Positions 43,607 to 55,695 of a stretch of DNA of 64,000 bases are shown here, piece by piece; the stretch's first letter is position 1, and every line of letters begins with the position of its first letter. Position numbers and translations under genes: made by a program. The stretch covers positions 6,935,104-6,999,103 of the forward strand of contig NC_051105.1 of the NCBI RefSeq assembly GCF_901709675.1, read 5' to 3'. The notes under the pieces are model-generated. The model saw only the letters and a program-made list of their open reading frames with translations, did not search any database and had not been told where the DNA came from. Source of the stretch: Syngnathus acus. Lineage: Eukaryota > Chordata > Actinopteri > Syngnathiformes > Syngnathidae.

Positions 43607-44166
43607 AAAGCTAAATACAGATGGTGTCTTTAGCCTCATTGCTTACCGGTGTGCTTAATCCACAGGCGAGGACTAGTGATGAACACCTCTCCCAGACACG
43701 AGAACTCAATAGTTAATAAAGACTACGACTTTTAACAGTGAGAACGTGAGGGGGTCGGGGCCAAGCAAAGAAATGAAGCGAAATTCCAGAATGCTGTGGA
43801 AACTGTCCAGAACTGGGTGACTCCATACTCTTAGAAAGCTAAATATGTGACCTACTATCAATCTCAAAAACCTATCTCCTATAATTCACATGTGCAATAT
43901 AAGATATAATATTTATATTTATTCGCTTTTTTGTTTTTTTAAACACCTTTTTTGTATTTTGAAACACTTTTGTAAATTTTTTTAAAGTCAAACTTACTTG
44001 CAGAAGCATTCTGATTTATTTAAATAAATAAGAAAATAAATATGAGTAAATATATTGTTTATATTATATTATATTGTAAATAAGTTTTGGATATTTTCTG
44101 GTAGTTGTTTTGATTTTGCCTTATACATGATGATTGTTGTTTGAGAAGATACTATGTCAGTGCACT
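43607..44166 (+). other. Displaced Sb-type 3' UTR and AT-rich spacer
   Basis: Similarity to the S1b 3' end (14950-15130), including AATAAA, continues to about 43800. After that the sequence is unique and AT-rich with no gene seen. Confidence 0.5.
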
Positions 44167-44655
44167 TCAATGGTTTGGACTGTATCTAAAGTGGATTTTT
44201 GTGTTCAAATAGTTGACTTTATGAATAGTCCTTGTTGCTCTTTTCTGCAGGATGATAATTGGCTGTTGTAAAGTTTTGTAAGTATTTCCCCAAACCTCAG
44301 CACAGTAATACAAATATGGTATGACAAGTGAACAATAAAGTGTCCGAAGTGAATGATAATCCAGTAGTTGTTTTGCTTTGTATATGACTGCAATGCTTCT
44401 TGAAATTTTGGACTGTACGTATTTGATGTGTGGTTTCCAACTCAGCCTGTCATCTATTGTAACCCCAAGAATTTTGTTTTCTTGCACCCTTTCAATTTCA
44501 CTCCCATCTATTTCTATTTGTACCTTTATGTTCACTGTGCCTTTGCCAAATAACATTAACTTGGTCTTACATACATTTAATGATAATTTGTTGTAGCATA
44601 AACATAGTGTCCAGTGCAATATTTTAATGTCTCTATATAATGTCTCTATATACAT
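44167..44655 (-). mobile_element. Non-LTR retrotransposon reverse transcriptase fragment
   Basis: A - strand frame of about 160 codons reads LSLNVCKTKLMLFG, LGVTIDDRLSWKPHIKY and LYCSLVIPYLYYCAEVWGNT, the thumb and post-polymerase part of a fish non-LTR element different from the L2-like copies. No catalytic YADD is included. Truncated and dead; the clade is not assigned. Confidence 0.75.
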
Positions 44656-44763
44656 TTTTATGTGTACGGTTTGCTGTAAATTGTGAATGAAAAATAAACA
44701 GCTTAAACAAACTCTTATTGGTTGAACTGTGTGAGTGAGAATGAGAGAAACTGCTAATTAATG

Positions 44764-44798
<35 letters not shown>

Positions 44799-45568
44799 TG
44801 ATTTCATTTTTTGGTGTGTTTAAATAATAATCACAAAGGTATCCCACTTCAATCGGTCCGGTTTGAACAACTACACACAGTAAAAAAATTACATATTAGT
44901 ACATTAGGCACAATTATTCATAAAAAAAAAAGACAAAGTTAGGCACAATTGCATAAAAAAGAAAAAGAAAAATGACTGGAAGTTTACACGGTGCGTGTTG
45001 ATAGTTTGTTCATCGTGGCACCATTAATTGAATTATGGGAAAATAGGCATTAACAATGAAACGGTGAGTACTTTTACTTGATTTTTGTTTTATTCAACTA
45101 TTTATACTCTTTCAAATTGACAAGTACGTTTCTGCTGTTTGTGGAAATGCCATTCAAAATATCCCAAACTAGTGGTATTCTGTTATCAGTAGGGGGCAGT
45201 AGTTATCTGCCTATTGACATGAAGATAAGCCTAACGTGTGTATATTAATAGGCTTTAAGAAATTATTAAACGAAGCAAAAATAGTATCCATTTCTTGATT
45301 TCCTTTATATACCACACCCGTGTCTCATATTTGACGTTTTTCAGTTATTAACATTCCGATGGGTGCTCTTATTGTGAAAATCGACTGCGCCTGAATTCAG
45401 GTGTCCTATTACCTGGGCTGCACAACTCGGGGGGAAAAAATACACCTTAGCGTTTTTTTAACACACGCTTAATGGTTTTGATTGCGCCTACAAAGAAAAA
45501 AACAACAAACATCGAGTTACAATGGAATAGTTTTGAGGGAACGGTGAAAGTTCATTTTGTGTTTACTC
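44656..45568 (+). other. Spacer and H 5' flank with TTA microsatellite
   Basis: It holds a perfect TTA/ATT run at about 44768-44799. No gene seen before the H leader exon; promoter elements cannot be picked out. Confidence 0.5.
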
Positions 45569-48271
45569 ATGGACCACAAACGCCTCCTGGTTTATTTTTT
45601 TTTCACGAGTGCTTACAGTTTCGGTAAGTTCCGTCGTGATTTGTGATAATCAAATAGAAAAATATAACAGGTTAGTATTGCATTAGCTATGTAGTGTGTC
45701 GAATTTTTGTTGAGTGTGCAAACAATTGTTTTTACTGTCAGGTGTTTGCAAAATGTTGTCTTCCTCTATTAATATGTAATACGTGGGGTCCAAAGTAATA
45801 GTACACAAGTTCATTACCACTGTTTATGACAGTATCAAGGCTTCACAGCTCAAACTTGACCATACCGTTTTAAATAAAGAATCGGGCAAAGGTACACTAT
45901 AAACATTAGATATCGTCAGCTTCCTCAAATATTGGCATTAGTTATATTTGACATTAGTTATATTTGGGGGGGGGAAATGCACGACACCTCTGCTAAATCC
46001 TTAGTTAAACAGATCATTAAATCCTACCCTGAAATGAAATTATTAAAAGATTTAGGTTGATTTTTTGTTGTTGGGTGTTTTCTGTAAATTAATAGGATTT
46101 ATGGATGCGTGGGTGAAAAAAAACTGATGTGATGTAAAGTTGTATGAATAGAAAGTGGTTGGAAAGAAAATTAGTCATTTTAAGCAATGATAGCATGATA
46201 TAAACATGCACTAATAAAAACAAGTGTGGTGGGAGTAGGGGAGAAAGGATGAAAAGTAGATTTAAATAAAGAAAGGAAGAAAGCGGTCATGAAGAAATAG
46301 ATGCCATGTAAATGTGATAAAAGATTTTTCACGAGTGTACATATTTTTATCCTGGTATTTATTTCCTCCCCTCTTCTCACAGTTTGTGCACAAATTACAA
46401 ATTATGCACTACAAGGTGAAACGATCAACTTGGTGCCATCCATTTTCGGACAACCTGATGGAATTCTCTGGATACACAACAGCAAGAAAGTGGTTTTGTT
46501 TAACGGCATGGAGGAGTTTGTGTTCCCTCCCTACGAGAACAGGCTCACTCTGGACTGGGCCTCTGCAGAACTCACAATCAAAGACGTCTCGTACGAAGAC
46601 AGTGGAGACTATGAACTGGAAGTCGACATATACAAGGAGGTGTATCGTTCAAATTATAAATGGCAAGTTATAGGTCAGTATGCGCATTTTAACACAAATA
46701 TTGAGCACTTGCATTCCATCTTGATGAATAAATAGTTTGTATTAGAGTTGATCAACAGAATAATAAGTCTGCTTTGCAGTGAGTATTAATTCACTAAACA
46801 CGGTATGCATTTGTTCCCAGACAAAGTAACCAAACCAAGCATATCCTGCGAAATGGCCGACGCAAACCTGGCGACGCTTGTGTGCTCAACTGATTCCAAA
46901 TATCCCCGCTTAGTCGAATTTAAGTGGAGCTCAGGTGGAAAAAAGCAGCCGGGTCCCAATTTGACAATAACCCTCGAGGATGAACACGATGATCGAGTTT
47001 ACCGTTGTGACGTGAGCAACCCTCTGACCAATGAAACGGCCACGTTTGCTGCCAAGAACTGCTTCCTAGGTGATTATGACCCAATTGTGAAATTGAAATA
47101 TTCACACGGTGTTCGAACATCATTTGAGTTCTACCATGTTTGTATTTCTGTGCAGACCAAAAATCTTCTGCTCGACTTGCCATCATCCTACCCGTCATTT
47201 TTGCTGTCCTCTTCATTTTACTCATCATGTTGGCCTGTGTATTCCGCAGAAAACTTCGAGGTACAGGTAGAAAAAAAAAACGGAATCTGACATACTATCT
47301 CATGAGAAAACTTGTATATTCAAATTACAACCTTAGCGTACATTTCTGTAGCGACAGAGTGGTAATTTTTTTTTATGTTCTTTCAGCATGTTTTGAAAAT
47401 ACAAAGAAAGGGGTTTTTGAAAGACGGACTACAACGGAAGGTATGACTGAACTGTTCTAACTTGTTTTTATTATAGTGAGTGACTTAAGGTCACATTCTA
47501 ATCGGCTGTTGTTTCGATTCACATCCGTTAAAGTTAATGTTGTCCGTACAAGTTTCAGGGTCCAGTCAAGGCGACGAGACCATGTACTTCCTGGGGGGCT
47601 CACCTACGCTTCCATCCAATCAGAGGCTGCGTGCTTTTCTTCCAAGTGAGTGGATTGATTCTGCTTCTGGCAACGAAGACAAGCACGACGCAATTAATGG
47701 TAAAGATGATTATGCTCTGTTTTACGGTCCATCTTGTTTTTGTGTTTTAATCTGCTATTAATTTGGAGGATTTGGATTTTTTTCAGGGTCTAACAAGGAG
47801 ATCACTGGGGATGAAGGGGTGGAGTCTGATGCGGCCACTGCCATCACCATTTCCTCCAATCCACCTCATGCCCCGTTGACCTCTTCTGACCCGAACACTA
47901 CGACTGAACATGAAGAGAACTCATCTCAGGAAGTCTCGGGTGACGTTTCAGTGGAAATCATGAGTGAAGTTGACTCACCTGGAGTTGATAAGCACTCCAC
48001 CACCTCAAGGGAGGAGATAGATTCACAAGAAGAAAAAGAAGATGATGATGGGCAGGAGCCATTTTCAGCCATTGCACAAGGAGAGTCGACGAGTGGCGGT
48101 GAGGACCAACGGGACTCGAGCACATCGGCCTCTGAGGACGAAACGCAGTCAGATAGTGAAGATGATGAGACCATTGCAGATGAGGAACAGAGTGAGACTG
48201 AACCACAACAATCTCTGACTGAGACACCACACCATAGAAACACAAATACAACTGAAACGCAGGGCTCATAA
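45569..48271 (+). CDS. H: diverged CD2/SLAM-like Ig receptor with long acidic tail
   Basis: Exons: 45569-45623 (leader MDHKRLLVYFFFTSAYSFG), 46383-46673 (V-like), 46821-47069 (C2-like, four Cys), 47156-47260 (membrane, AIILPVIFAVLFILLIML), 47387-47440, 47559-47699 and 47787-48271 (TAA), 459 residues. Joins are phase 1 throughout. The V domain keeps ALQGETINL and YEDSGDYELE; the C2 domain keeps VYRCDVSNPLTNETATF. The cytoplasmic part (residues ~234-459) is Ser/Glu/Asp-rich with stretches such as EEKEDDDGQE and SEDDETIADEEQSE. I see no ITSM (TxYxxV/I); the nearest is ETMYFLGG. Donors after the V exon (GTCAGT) and C2 exon (GTGATT) are less standard. AATAAA is at 48902-48907. It has no integrase-like exons and probably represents the unexpanded relative of the array. 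Confidence 0.8.
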
Positions 48272-49869
48272 CCTGTTTTTAAGCAAGTTTGTGGTTGTAA
48301 AATTGGAAAAAAAAAACATCATCTAAATGAACTGACTGTCTAATATTAATGTAGAGATGATCACACTAACAAATGCAATATAATTAAGATTTATATACAA
48401 TTTAACATACTCAATAATTCAGACTGCCTCATTGGACTGATGTTAAATAGCTGCGTAAAATGTGCTAACATTAAAAAAAATATGTTTGAATACCAACGTT
48501 TTTAAATTGTAAATACTTATTTTTCTACAAAATATTTGCCAAGTGGAAGTAATGTTTTGTCATTGACCAGCCAGGACCTGACACTTGGGCTGCATCAGAT
48601 ACTGTACATTTAAATTTTAGAGGGAAAGTCAAACATTTTCTTTATAATATGTTCTGGACAACCCCACTAGTTTACACAGTGTTGTGATTTGAATTGTGTT
48701 TGTGGAATATGAATTAAGCAGGGACATCCAAATGTGGGCGACCATTTTGGCTTGTATTAACACTGTCGACTGAAAATGACATTATCGTGCCTTTGGGCTC
48801 AGGTGACAACCACCACGCCTCTCTTGGTTTCTGGGTTTAGTCATGTGACATTTGCACGCTGACCCCTGAGTATAACGGTGGTGGCTCGGTCGTGGATTAC
48901 TAATAAAAGAAAACCGAGACTGAAATCAGAGGCTCAATACTTTATAAATAATAATTTTTAAAACGGTTCAATCCATTTTGTGTCCAGTGAGCATTCTGGC
49001 AACAATGATGTTTTCCTGAATTTGTGTGTTTCGACATTGTCATTGATTAACCACAGTATGTTTTTTGTTTGGAGAATGACCGTTGCTCATAAAATTCATC
49101 TTAGTGAGCACACATTTTCCGAGTTTTAAGCCTGCTACATTAAAAATATACATATATATATACTTATATCGGTGTACTGAATGAGTACTCTGCTTTCTGA
49201 GAGCCAACAATCTTCCAATAGAGCCAACAAGTGTAATTACAAAATTGTATCAATAGGGGGCAATCTTTATCAACTTCAAGTTATAAACAAGTCCGAGTTA
49301 AAGAACATTGCTAGATAAGTTGCCTGTAAGAGTGTGATATCTAGTCAGCATTGCTATAGAGCACCCTGGCTCACAGTAGTTGGTGCCACTGACATGTTTC
49401 ATCATGTCCAAAGGGAGGTTACCTCCTCTTCTCAACTGTAAGTGCAAGTCAGATCAACAATGTAATCTGTATTTGTAAATAAAGAAGCAATTGGGTTGCA
49501 CACACTGCTGTCTGACAAGCCTCTACAGATTCTTCAAGACAGGCCCGCCCCGTGTGGGAAAAGTCACGCATGATTAGCTTAACCTTTGAGTCACCGAGGA
49601 GTCTGTGATCTGCTACCAGCTGACCTGAGGGATCAGGGCACAAGCGCACAATGAAGACTATCATGTTTCCGTGGTCAAAACAAATACCACGGTGGTATTA
49701 GATTGAATTTGTTGTGGCTCTTCAGTTAAGAGTCACAATGTGGTTCCACTGAGACCCAGCAGGAAGGTTGGGACTGATTCCATCAGCAGAACTTTTCTTT
49801 GTCCCAATATATCGTCACTGTCTGGTGACATTGGTGTACAGTACACTATAAGAACTTCAAAATATTGTT
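48272..49869. other. H 3' flank, no gene seen
   Basis: AT-rich sequence with the likely H polyadenylation signal (48902-48907) and a short TA run near 49147. No coding exon supported. Confidence 0.4.
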
Positions 49870-49997
49870 ATGAGTCTGCGCCCTGAGATTGGCCTGGCAA
49901 CCAGTTCAGGATGTACCCCGCCGAGACTGCTGGGATAGGCTGCAGCACGCCCGCAACCCTCGTGAGGATAAGCGGTTCGGAAAATGGATGGATGGAT
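49870..49997 (+). mobile_element. Fish SINE 3' tail
   Basis: It contains TGGCAACCAGTTCAGGATGT, GGGATAGGCTGCAGCA and GTGAGGATAAGCGG and ends in ATGG repeats, the tail of a common tRNA-headed fish SINE family also seen at 63335-63666. Confidence 0.75.
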
Positions 49998-51257
49998 GTT
50001 ACGACGAAGTACGTGTACATTTAATAATGGCTTCCTACAGTATACACTTGTGGGCCATACATGGTCCTCTCTTATAAACTTAAAGTACCATACACCTTTC
50101 ATCTCTAAATGTCATCATTGAAACACGTCACTCAATATTAATATTCGGTTTATTAAAGTCAAGTGAGGGCGACTGGCTATTGTCCTTAAAATAAAAGGAA
50201 TAAGTGAGGTATGTGGGGCAAGCAATTCTTAGGCCACACCACAGTAAGCTAACAGTAGTTTATACTTGCTATACTTACTTAGACTTATTTGCTAGTTTAT
50301 ACTTGCATGCTAACTGACAATTCATGGGTTCACAAATCAAAATGATTACAATCAAGAATGCTTTAAAACAGCACAGCGGGAATGCAACTACTGACATGCA
50401 ATTATTTAGATATTAAAATTAAGTTATAATGAGCAGCCTCTCGTCATCATGCGGCTATATAGTAGTGGCAGTAATGTAATAAGTCTTCATGTAGCGGGTC
50501 CAATTACAGGTTCCCGCTTCTGATAGTTGAAGTCCTTAATGGCCTTGTTGCACAAATATAGTGTCAGGAAATGAAGAAAAATGGGCCACCATCCATGCCT
50601 ATTTTATACCATTTTGATTAGCATCCTGCCTCGTTTAAATTGCCTCCCCAGGGGTGCTAACGTGAAATCGAACAATATGCTTGGCCTAACCTCTCATTTA
50701 TTTTTATGCGACGTTCAGGCGGAGCCTTGGCATTGCTCCACCGAGGAAGCCTCGGGAGGCCGGACAAATCAATGAGTAACAACCAAATACTGTTCTTCCG
50801 TGGGGGGCCCCACTAACGTGCGACACGGCACGCAAGGCGCCCACTGTAATTATGTGGACAAACTAGTAAGGTGCAGTAACTATATAACATAATAATATCC
50901 CTTTCTGTGTCAATAAAGGTGCTCTGTTAAAATACATTATGTGCCTGGGCTGCGGGAGTAATGCAGTAAATGTTTGTCATTTTCATCATTATAACAGCAT
51001 TAAGTCTCCCCTCCTGGCTGGTGACTTTTTATGACCCAGCTCATTGTGTACTGTATGATGTTTCCTCTTCCAGCGGGTCATCAAATTAATTAAATCCATC
51101 CACTGCCATAAACATTGGAATATCTCGACAGGGTGGAAAGAAATCCAGTGCAGGAAGTAGAATGGTTCGACTGAAACTGATTTTAACGACATCCAATAGA
51201 AGGAGCCGTGTCAAAGGTTCTGGTTTTACAAAGATAACACCAAAGTTGTTATATATA
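49998..51257. other. Intergenic, no gene seen
   Basis: Mostly unique sequence. About 50940-51130 has a base texture and homeodomain-type motifs (AAATTAATTAAAT) that could be a conserved non-coding element, which cannot be tested without alignment. Confidence 0.3.
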
Positions 51258-51564
51258 CCGTATTTTCCGCACTATAAGGCCCACCTAAAAACCTCAAATT
51301 TTCTCAAAAGCCGACAGTGCGCCTTATAATCAGGTGCGCCTTATATATGGACCAATACTGAGCCGCTACAGCAGGCGTGTCCAAAGTCCGGCCCGCGGGC
51401 CAAATGTATATATCTTATATATGGACAAAGTTTTAAAATGGGCCATTCATTGAAGGTGCGATTTATAATCCGGTGCGCCTTATATATGGACAAAGTTTTA
51501 AAATGGGCCATTCATTGAAGGTGCGCCTTATAATCCGGTGCGCCTTATAGTGCGGAAAATACGG
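51258..51564. mobile_element. TA-flanked MITE (CCGTATTTTCCGCAC family)
   Basis: Inverted ends CCGTATTTTCCGCACTATA at both sides, TA on each flank (51256-51257, 51565-51566). The interior has repeats of GGTGCGCCTTATATATGGAC and a nested piece with GGCCCGCGGGCC near 51390. Confidence 0.85.
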
Positions 51565-54500
51565 TACAGTGTGTTATAAGCAATAATGCTATAACTATTA
51601 TTAGGATAAACATATTATGTAATCTTGCTGACAGGGTGGACAATGTGTGTGGACCTTTTTGTCTTATGACCTTAATAAAAATGAACAATTTGTGCATCAG
51701 TTCAGCAGAATGGACAGGCTGTTTCTAAGATGCAGTGGGATTCAGTTTGTTTTTGTTTTGTCGTCATGTTTTTCCATGCGTCTCTCAGAAGGTTGCACTT
51801 CAAAGGCTTGTCAGAGCTTTATTCGAACAAGCTGCCTGTCAACAACGTACACTCAACATACACTCGCCCATGCACTTGCAGAGCCCGGTGCCGTTCTCTT
51901 GTGGTGGAAATTTGGAAGAAGACTTGTTTAGTGGATCACTTGCCTCGCATTGTCTGATCAGAAGACTAAAGGCAATCCAAACAGGAATGAAAGTTACAAT
52001 TACATCATCGGTGATTAGCTGGAAGGCTAACTTTGAAAAGTTGTTGAATTTTGCTAAAACTGACTACTTTGTCAAGGTGTTCGTGAGGGCCTTTATTTAT
52101 TAAATGCGGATAAACATTTATTTTGAAGGTACAGCTATAATTCGATTGTCATAATCGTTATGATAAATGGCAGGATTCGTTTTCATTATGAGACACGGAA
52201 GAGCATTGAAGTCTTTTCATGACAGAAATAAATGCCCATTCTCCTCCTAGCTGGATATTTGACAAGCTAACGAGCTAGCGGGAATCCTTTAATGTTTTAC
52301 TTTTAGACTGCCATGTCGACTCTTCTGGAACCAGATGGAATGAAACTAAGGATTTTATCCTAAATGATATTTTATCTCATAATCATGTCAAAGAACACAT
52401 GTCCAAACATTAAACAAGTTCTTCCGTCAAAAAGATGATACCTTCCAAAAATAGATCGCTAAAGTCAGGATGCAGATGTGGCCGCTTCAGATTTTCATGC
52501 CAATCCAATGTTACCAAAACACAATGTACAACACCATTAACATGAAAGCGAAACGTTACCAAAACAAGATGTACTCTGTTGTGCTGGTGGTTCCGTTTGA
52601 ACCACCAAATGTTCTCCATATGTCTGGCATCTCCCTTGACCCCTCTGATTTCAACAGGCTGGGGTAGATAGAGCGTTTTATTTACAGTATCACAACAGGA
52701 AGGTCGCATGCAAAACCGAAACGGAGAGATGAGCATCTCGGAAGACTTCAGCGTTACTGCCAACAGAAGACTTAGAATGGTGTTTCATGAAGAAAGCACA
52801 GCTGCTCTAAAAGATTTCCTCTCTAAGAGCTTGACGACAAAAATACGGTTGGAATGTCACGGGCAAAAGATAGCCGCAGAGGGCTGTGTTGTCAAAACTA
52901 TCCGGATAGTCTTCACAATACACATGCAGAGGAAACAGAAGCAGTGTAATATGCCGGCATGACCAGTAGGTGGCGATGCCACTTTGATAAGAGACACATA
53001 TCCTTGTTGCTAACGCCGTCTTGTCATTCAGCTCTGACCAGGTTTTCAAAAATAATAACTAACACTCCTGGTGGAACACTCGCAAAGAACAAAACGGAGG
53101 AGAACAATGCTAATCTTGTTTTTATTTCTTGGCATGCACCTGATTGCTGAGGATGAGGAAAGAAATTTTGTGCAGAGAAGATGAAGGCAGTAAGAAAACG
53201 AAGCATCAGACCAATTGGAGAATGAGGATACTAAGTGAATGTCCGGAGTTAAGGTCCTATAGCAGGCTAACAATGGCACGTGTTTTCATCTTTCCACCTA
53301 CTCATCCATTTTCTGCTTGTCCTCATCATGGACACTGGTGAGCTGGATTCATACCAAGTGGATCTTGAGTTAGTCTTCAATCGTACGCAGCTCCTTTCTC
53401 CCAAAACATTGTTTGAATCAGTTTTTAGTTGAAAGCGTTAACCCATCCCCTTAAAGTTTGAGGGTGACACAGCCAAATGGTTTGCATCTTCTCAGCTCGA
53501 CAGCGTTGTCACTTCTGTTTCCACACTCTGGTGGCGAGTGAGTGATTCATGTTGACAGCAATGCGGACTGGGCCACCGATCAACGCAAAAAAAAAAAAAA
53601 AAAAACCCTAGGTGAGATTTTATACACGCTTGAATGTTTACAGTATGAGTCTTGGAACATTTGTGTCTGCATGTACTTTAGGATCTAGCGTTCCACCCTT
53701 GGTGGGCCTCTCTCAGCCAGATGGATGGTCTCAGCCATGTGTCAGAGAGGTGACAGCTGGCTGGCCTGGCCTCCCCTGGCCGAGGGTCTGGATCCTGTCT
53801 TCTGACAGCTCCTGATGGGTGACACATCTACTGCTCCTCCCCCAAAACCACACCCATGACGTTGCATCACAGAAACTGCTTCGTTGCTGAGAAATCGATA
53901 ATGGGATTGTGCTAAAAGTAGTAGCTACCCTACCTATGACTGAATAGTCACGGCATGTTTTGAAAACGTCATCAAAAACTTTTAACAAGCTCTCCTGTGA
54001 AAGTCATAGATTAGACCTTCTTGTTTCACTTAACACTCAGCGGCCTTGCCGCTTGTTCTCTGGCTCTTTGTCGTAAATTGATTTGACATGGAGATCTTCT
54101 GTGGCTGCATTAACCAGCAAGGTGGCAACAATGACTTTGTAATGCCTTAGTCTATAGTTTCAGCTCCTTTGCAGCAAGCTGGATGCAGAGCTGTGACTAG
54201 GTTTTAGCAAGGCTGCTGGACTCCATGTTAATGAGACAGCTCTGCGGGGATGAGGGGGGAACACACACAGAGCGACTCAGGAGATGTCTGCTGGCCTCCC
54301 CAAGGTAATTCCATTAAATGAAAAACAGACCGCATGCTAGTCATTGTTGCATCAACAGGGTGAGTATGAATAGTGACAGGGTTATATTTTCCCACCTTCC
54401 CATGTGCTTATTATGGGGCTGAAATGAGGAGAGGCGGCGGTATCTTGTTCAGACGCTCCCCTGCCGATGCCCTCTCTCCCCCAATTATTCGGGATAGAAA

Positions 54501-55382
54501 TGACTGTCACACGGGCAGCATCACTCAGTTTTGGTCTTATCACGGCCTTTTTATCCATTTTCCTAGGTAGGAGTTACTCTAGCTTCCATGTGGAGCATTA
54601 GGACACTGGGAGGAGACTTGTTTGGAAGCTTTTGTTTGCTCACCTGGCACTTTAAGGGAGGATCATTAGAAATTCCCAAAAGCCAGGTTCCAACATCAGA
54701 TGGTGAGCGTGCCGAACGAGGGTTTGCGTCAGCCATTGCTATCAAACGAGTCCACGCTGGGATTTGTAGCTAATAGGCTTTTCCAGATGTTCTCCCATGA
54801 ATTTGATTGAATCCAACACCTTTTTCAGGTCACTGTCCAGCCATAAATCATACGTCCACGTGCTGCAAGGAGAGAATGGGCCTGGATGCATAGGTTACAT
54901 GCTTGATTCATGAGCTCAGCGTGATTTTATCGAGGACTCACACGGAACAATTAGCTGTTACCCTAACCCGAAGGCCACAGATCTCTTAAAGGGGTTTTAA
55001 GTATTCCCTTTATAAGAGCTGAAGCCCCAACTCCAGCCTTGGGGACAGCAGATCTTTATTAGAATGATTTTTGTTTTATGTGGTATTTTTGGATGACAGT
55101 CACTGCGCAGTGTTAGAAACAGTTCATGGCTTTATTTGGTCGTGCAAACAGAGCACAATTCCAACTGTCCGACTGCGGCGCAGAACAGATGTTCTGATAA
55201 AATGCTGTCATCCATCTAGTGTGAATGTACTGTGTGACCAAGGTTGTTAATCTCTTTACTACATCAGCCATTGGCCTCTGTCCAATTGCCAAGGCAGAAA
55301 GAGGTCTCACAGAAAACCTACCGTGTTTGCTCAAATAGTGGCCCAGCATAGAACTGAGCATACTCAACTGCAATAGAGAGTA
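51565..55382. other. Intergenic, no gene seen
   Basis: No exon model is supported. It contains a degenerate - strand SINE tail at about 53297-53345, a poly-A run at 53587-53605, and moderately GC-rich unique stretches (54000-54300, 54560-54780) that may be non-coding conserved DNA. Confidence 0.3.
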
Positions 55383-55695
55383 CCGTATTTTCCGCACTAT
55401 AAGGCGCACCGGGTTATAAGGCGCACCGGGTTATAAGGCGCACCTTCAATGAATGGCCCATTTTAAAACTTTGTCCATATATAAGGCGCACCGGATTATA
55501 AGGCGCACCTTCAATGAACGGCCCATTTTAAAATGTTGTCCATATATAAGATATATACATTTGGCCCGCGGGCCGGACTTTGGACACGCCTGCTGTAGTG
55601 GCTCAATATTGGTCCATATATAAGGCGCACTGGATTATAAGGCTTTTGAGAAAATTTGAGGTTTTTAGGTGGGCCTTATAGTGCGGAAAATACGG
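55383..55695. mobile_element. TA-flanked MITE, same family, opposite internal orientation
   Basis: Ends CCGTATTTTCCGCAC and complement, TA flanks. The interior is largely the reverse complement of 51258-51564, including the GGCCCGCGGGCC piece. Confidence 0.85.

Larger units (their letters stand above)
31672..43800 (+). repeat. Receptor array unit 3, rearranged
   Basis: It starts like units 1 and 2 with L3, then carries one Sb-type gene, one Sa-type gene and a decayed Sb-type gene. There is no GIMAP and no Penelope relic before similarity ends near 43.8 kb. The order implies deletion and unequal crossing over between former units. Confidence 0.75.

Noticed and set aside
47580-47610. Possible ITSM in H (ETMYFLGG)
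   Set aside because: TxYxxV/I requires Val or Ile at +3; Gly is present.
47926-48269. - strand Ser/Cys-rich frames opposite the H tail
   Set aside because: Shadows of an acidic Ser/Glu-rich coding exon.
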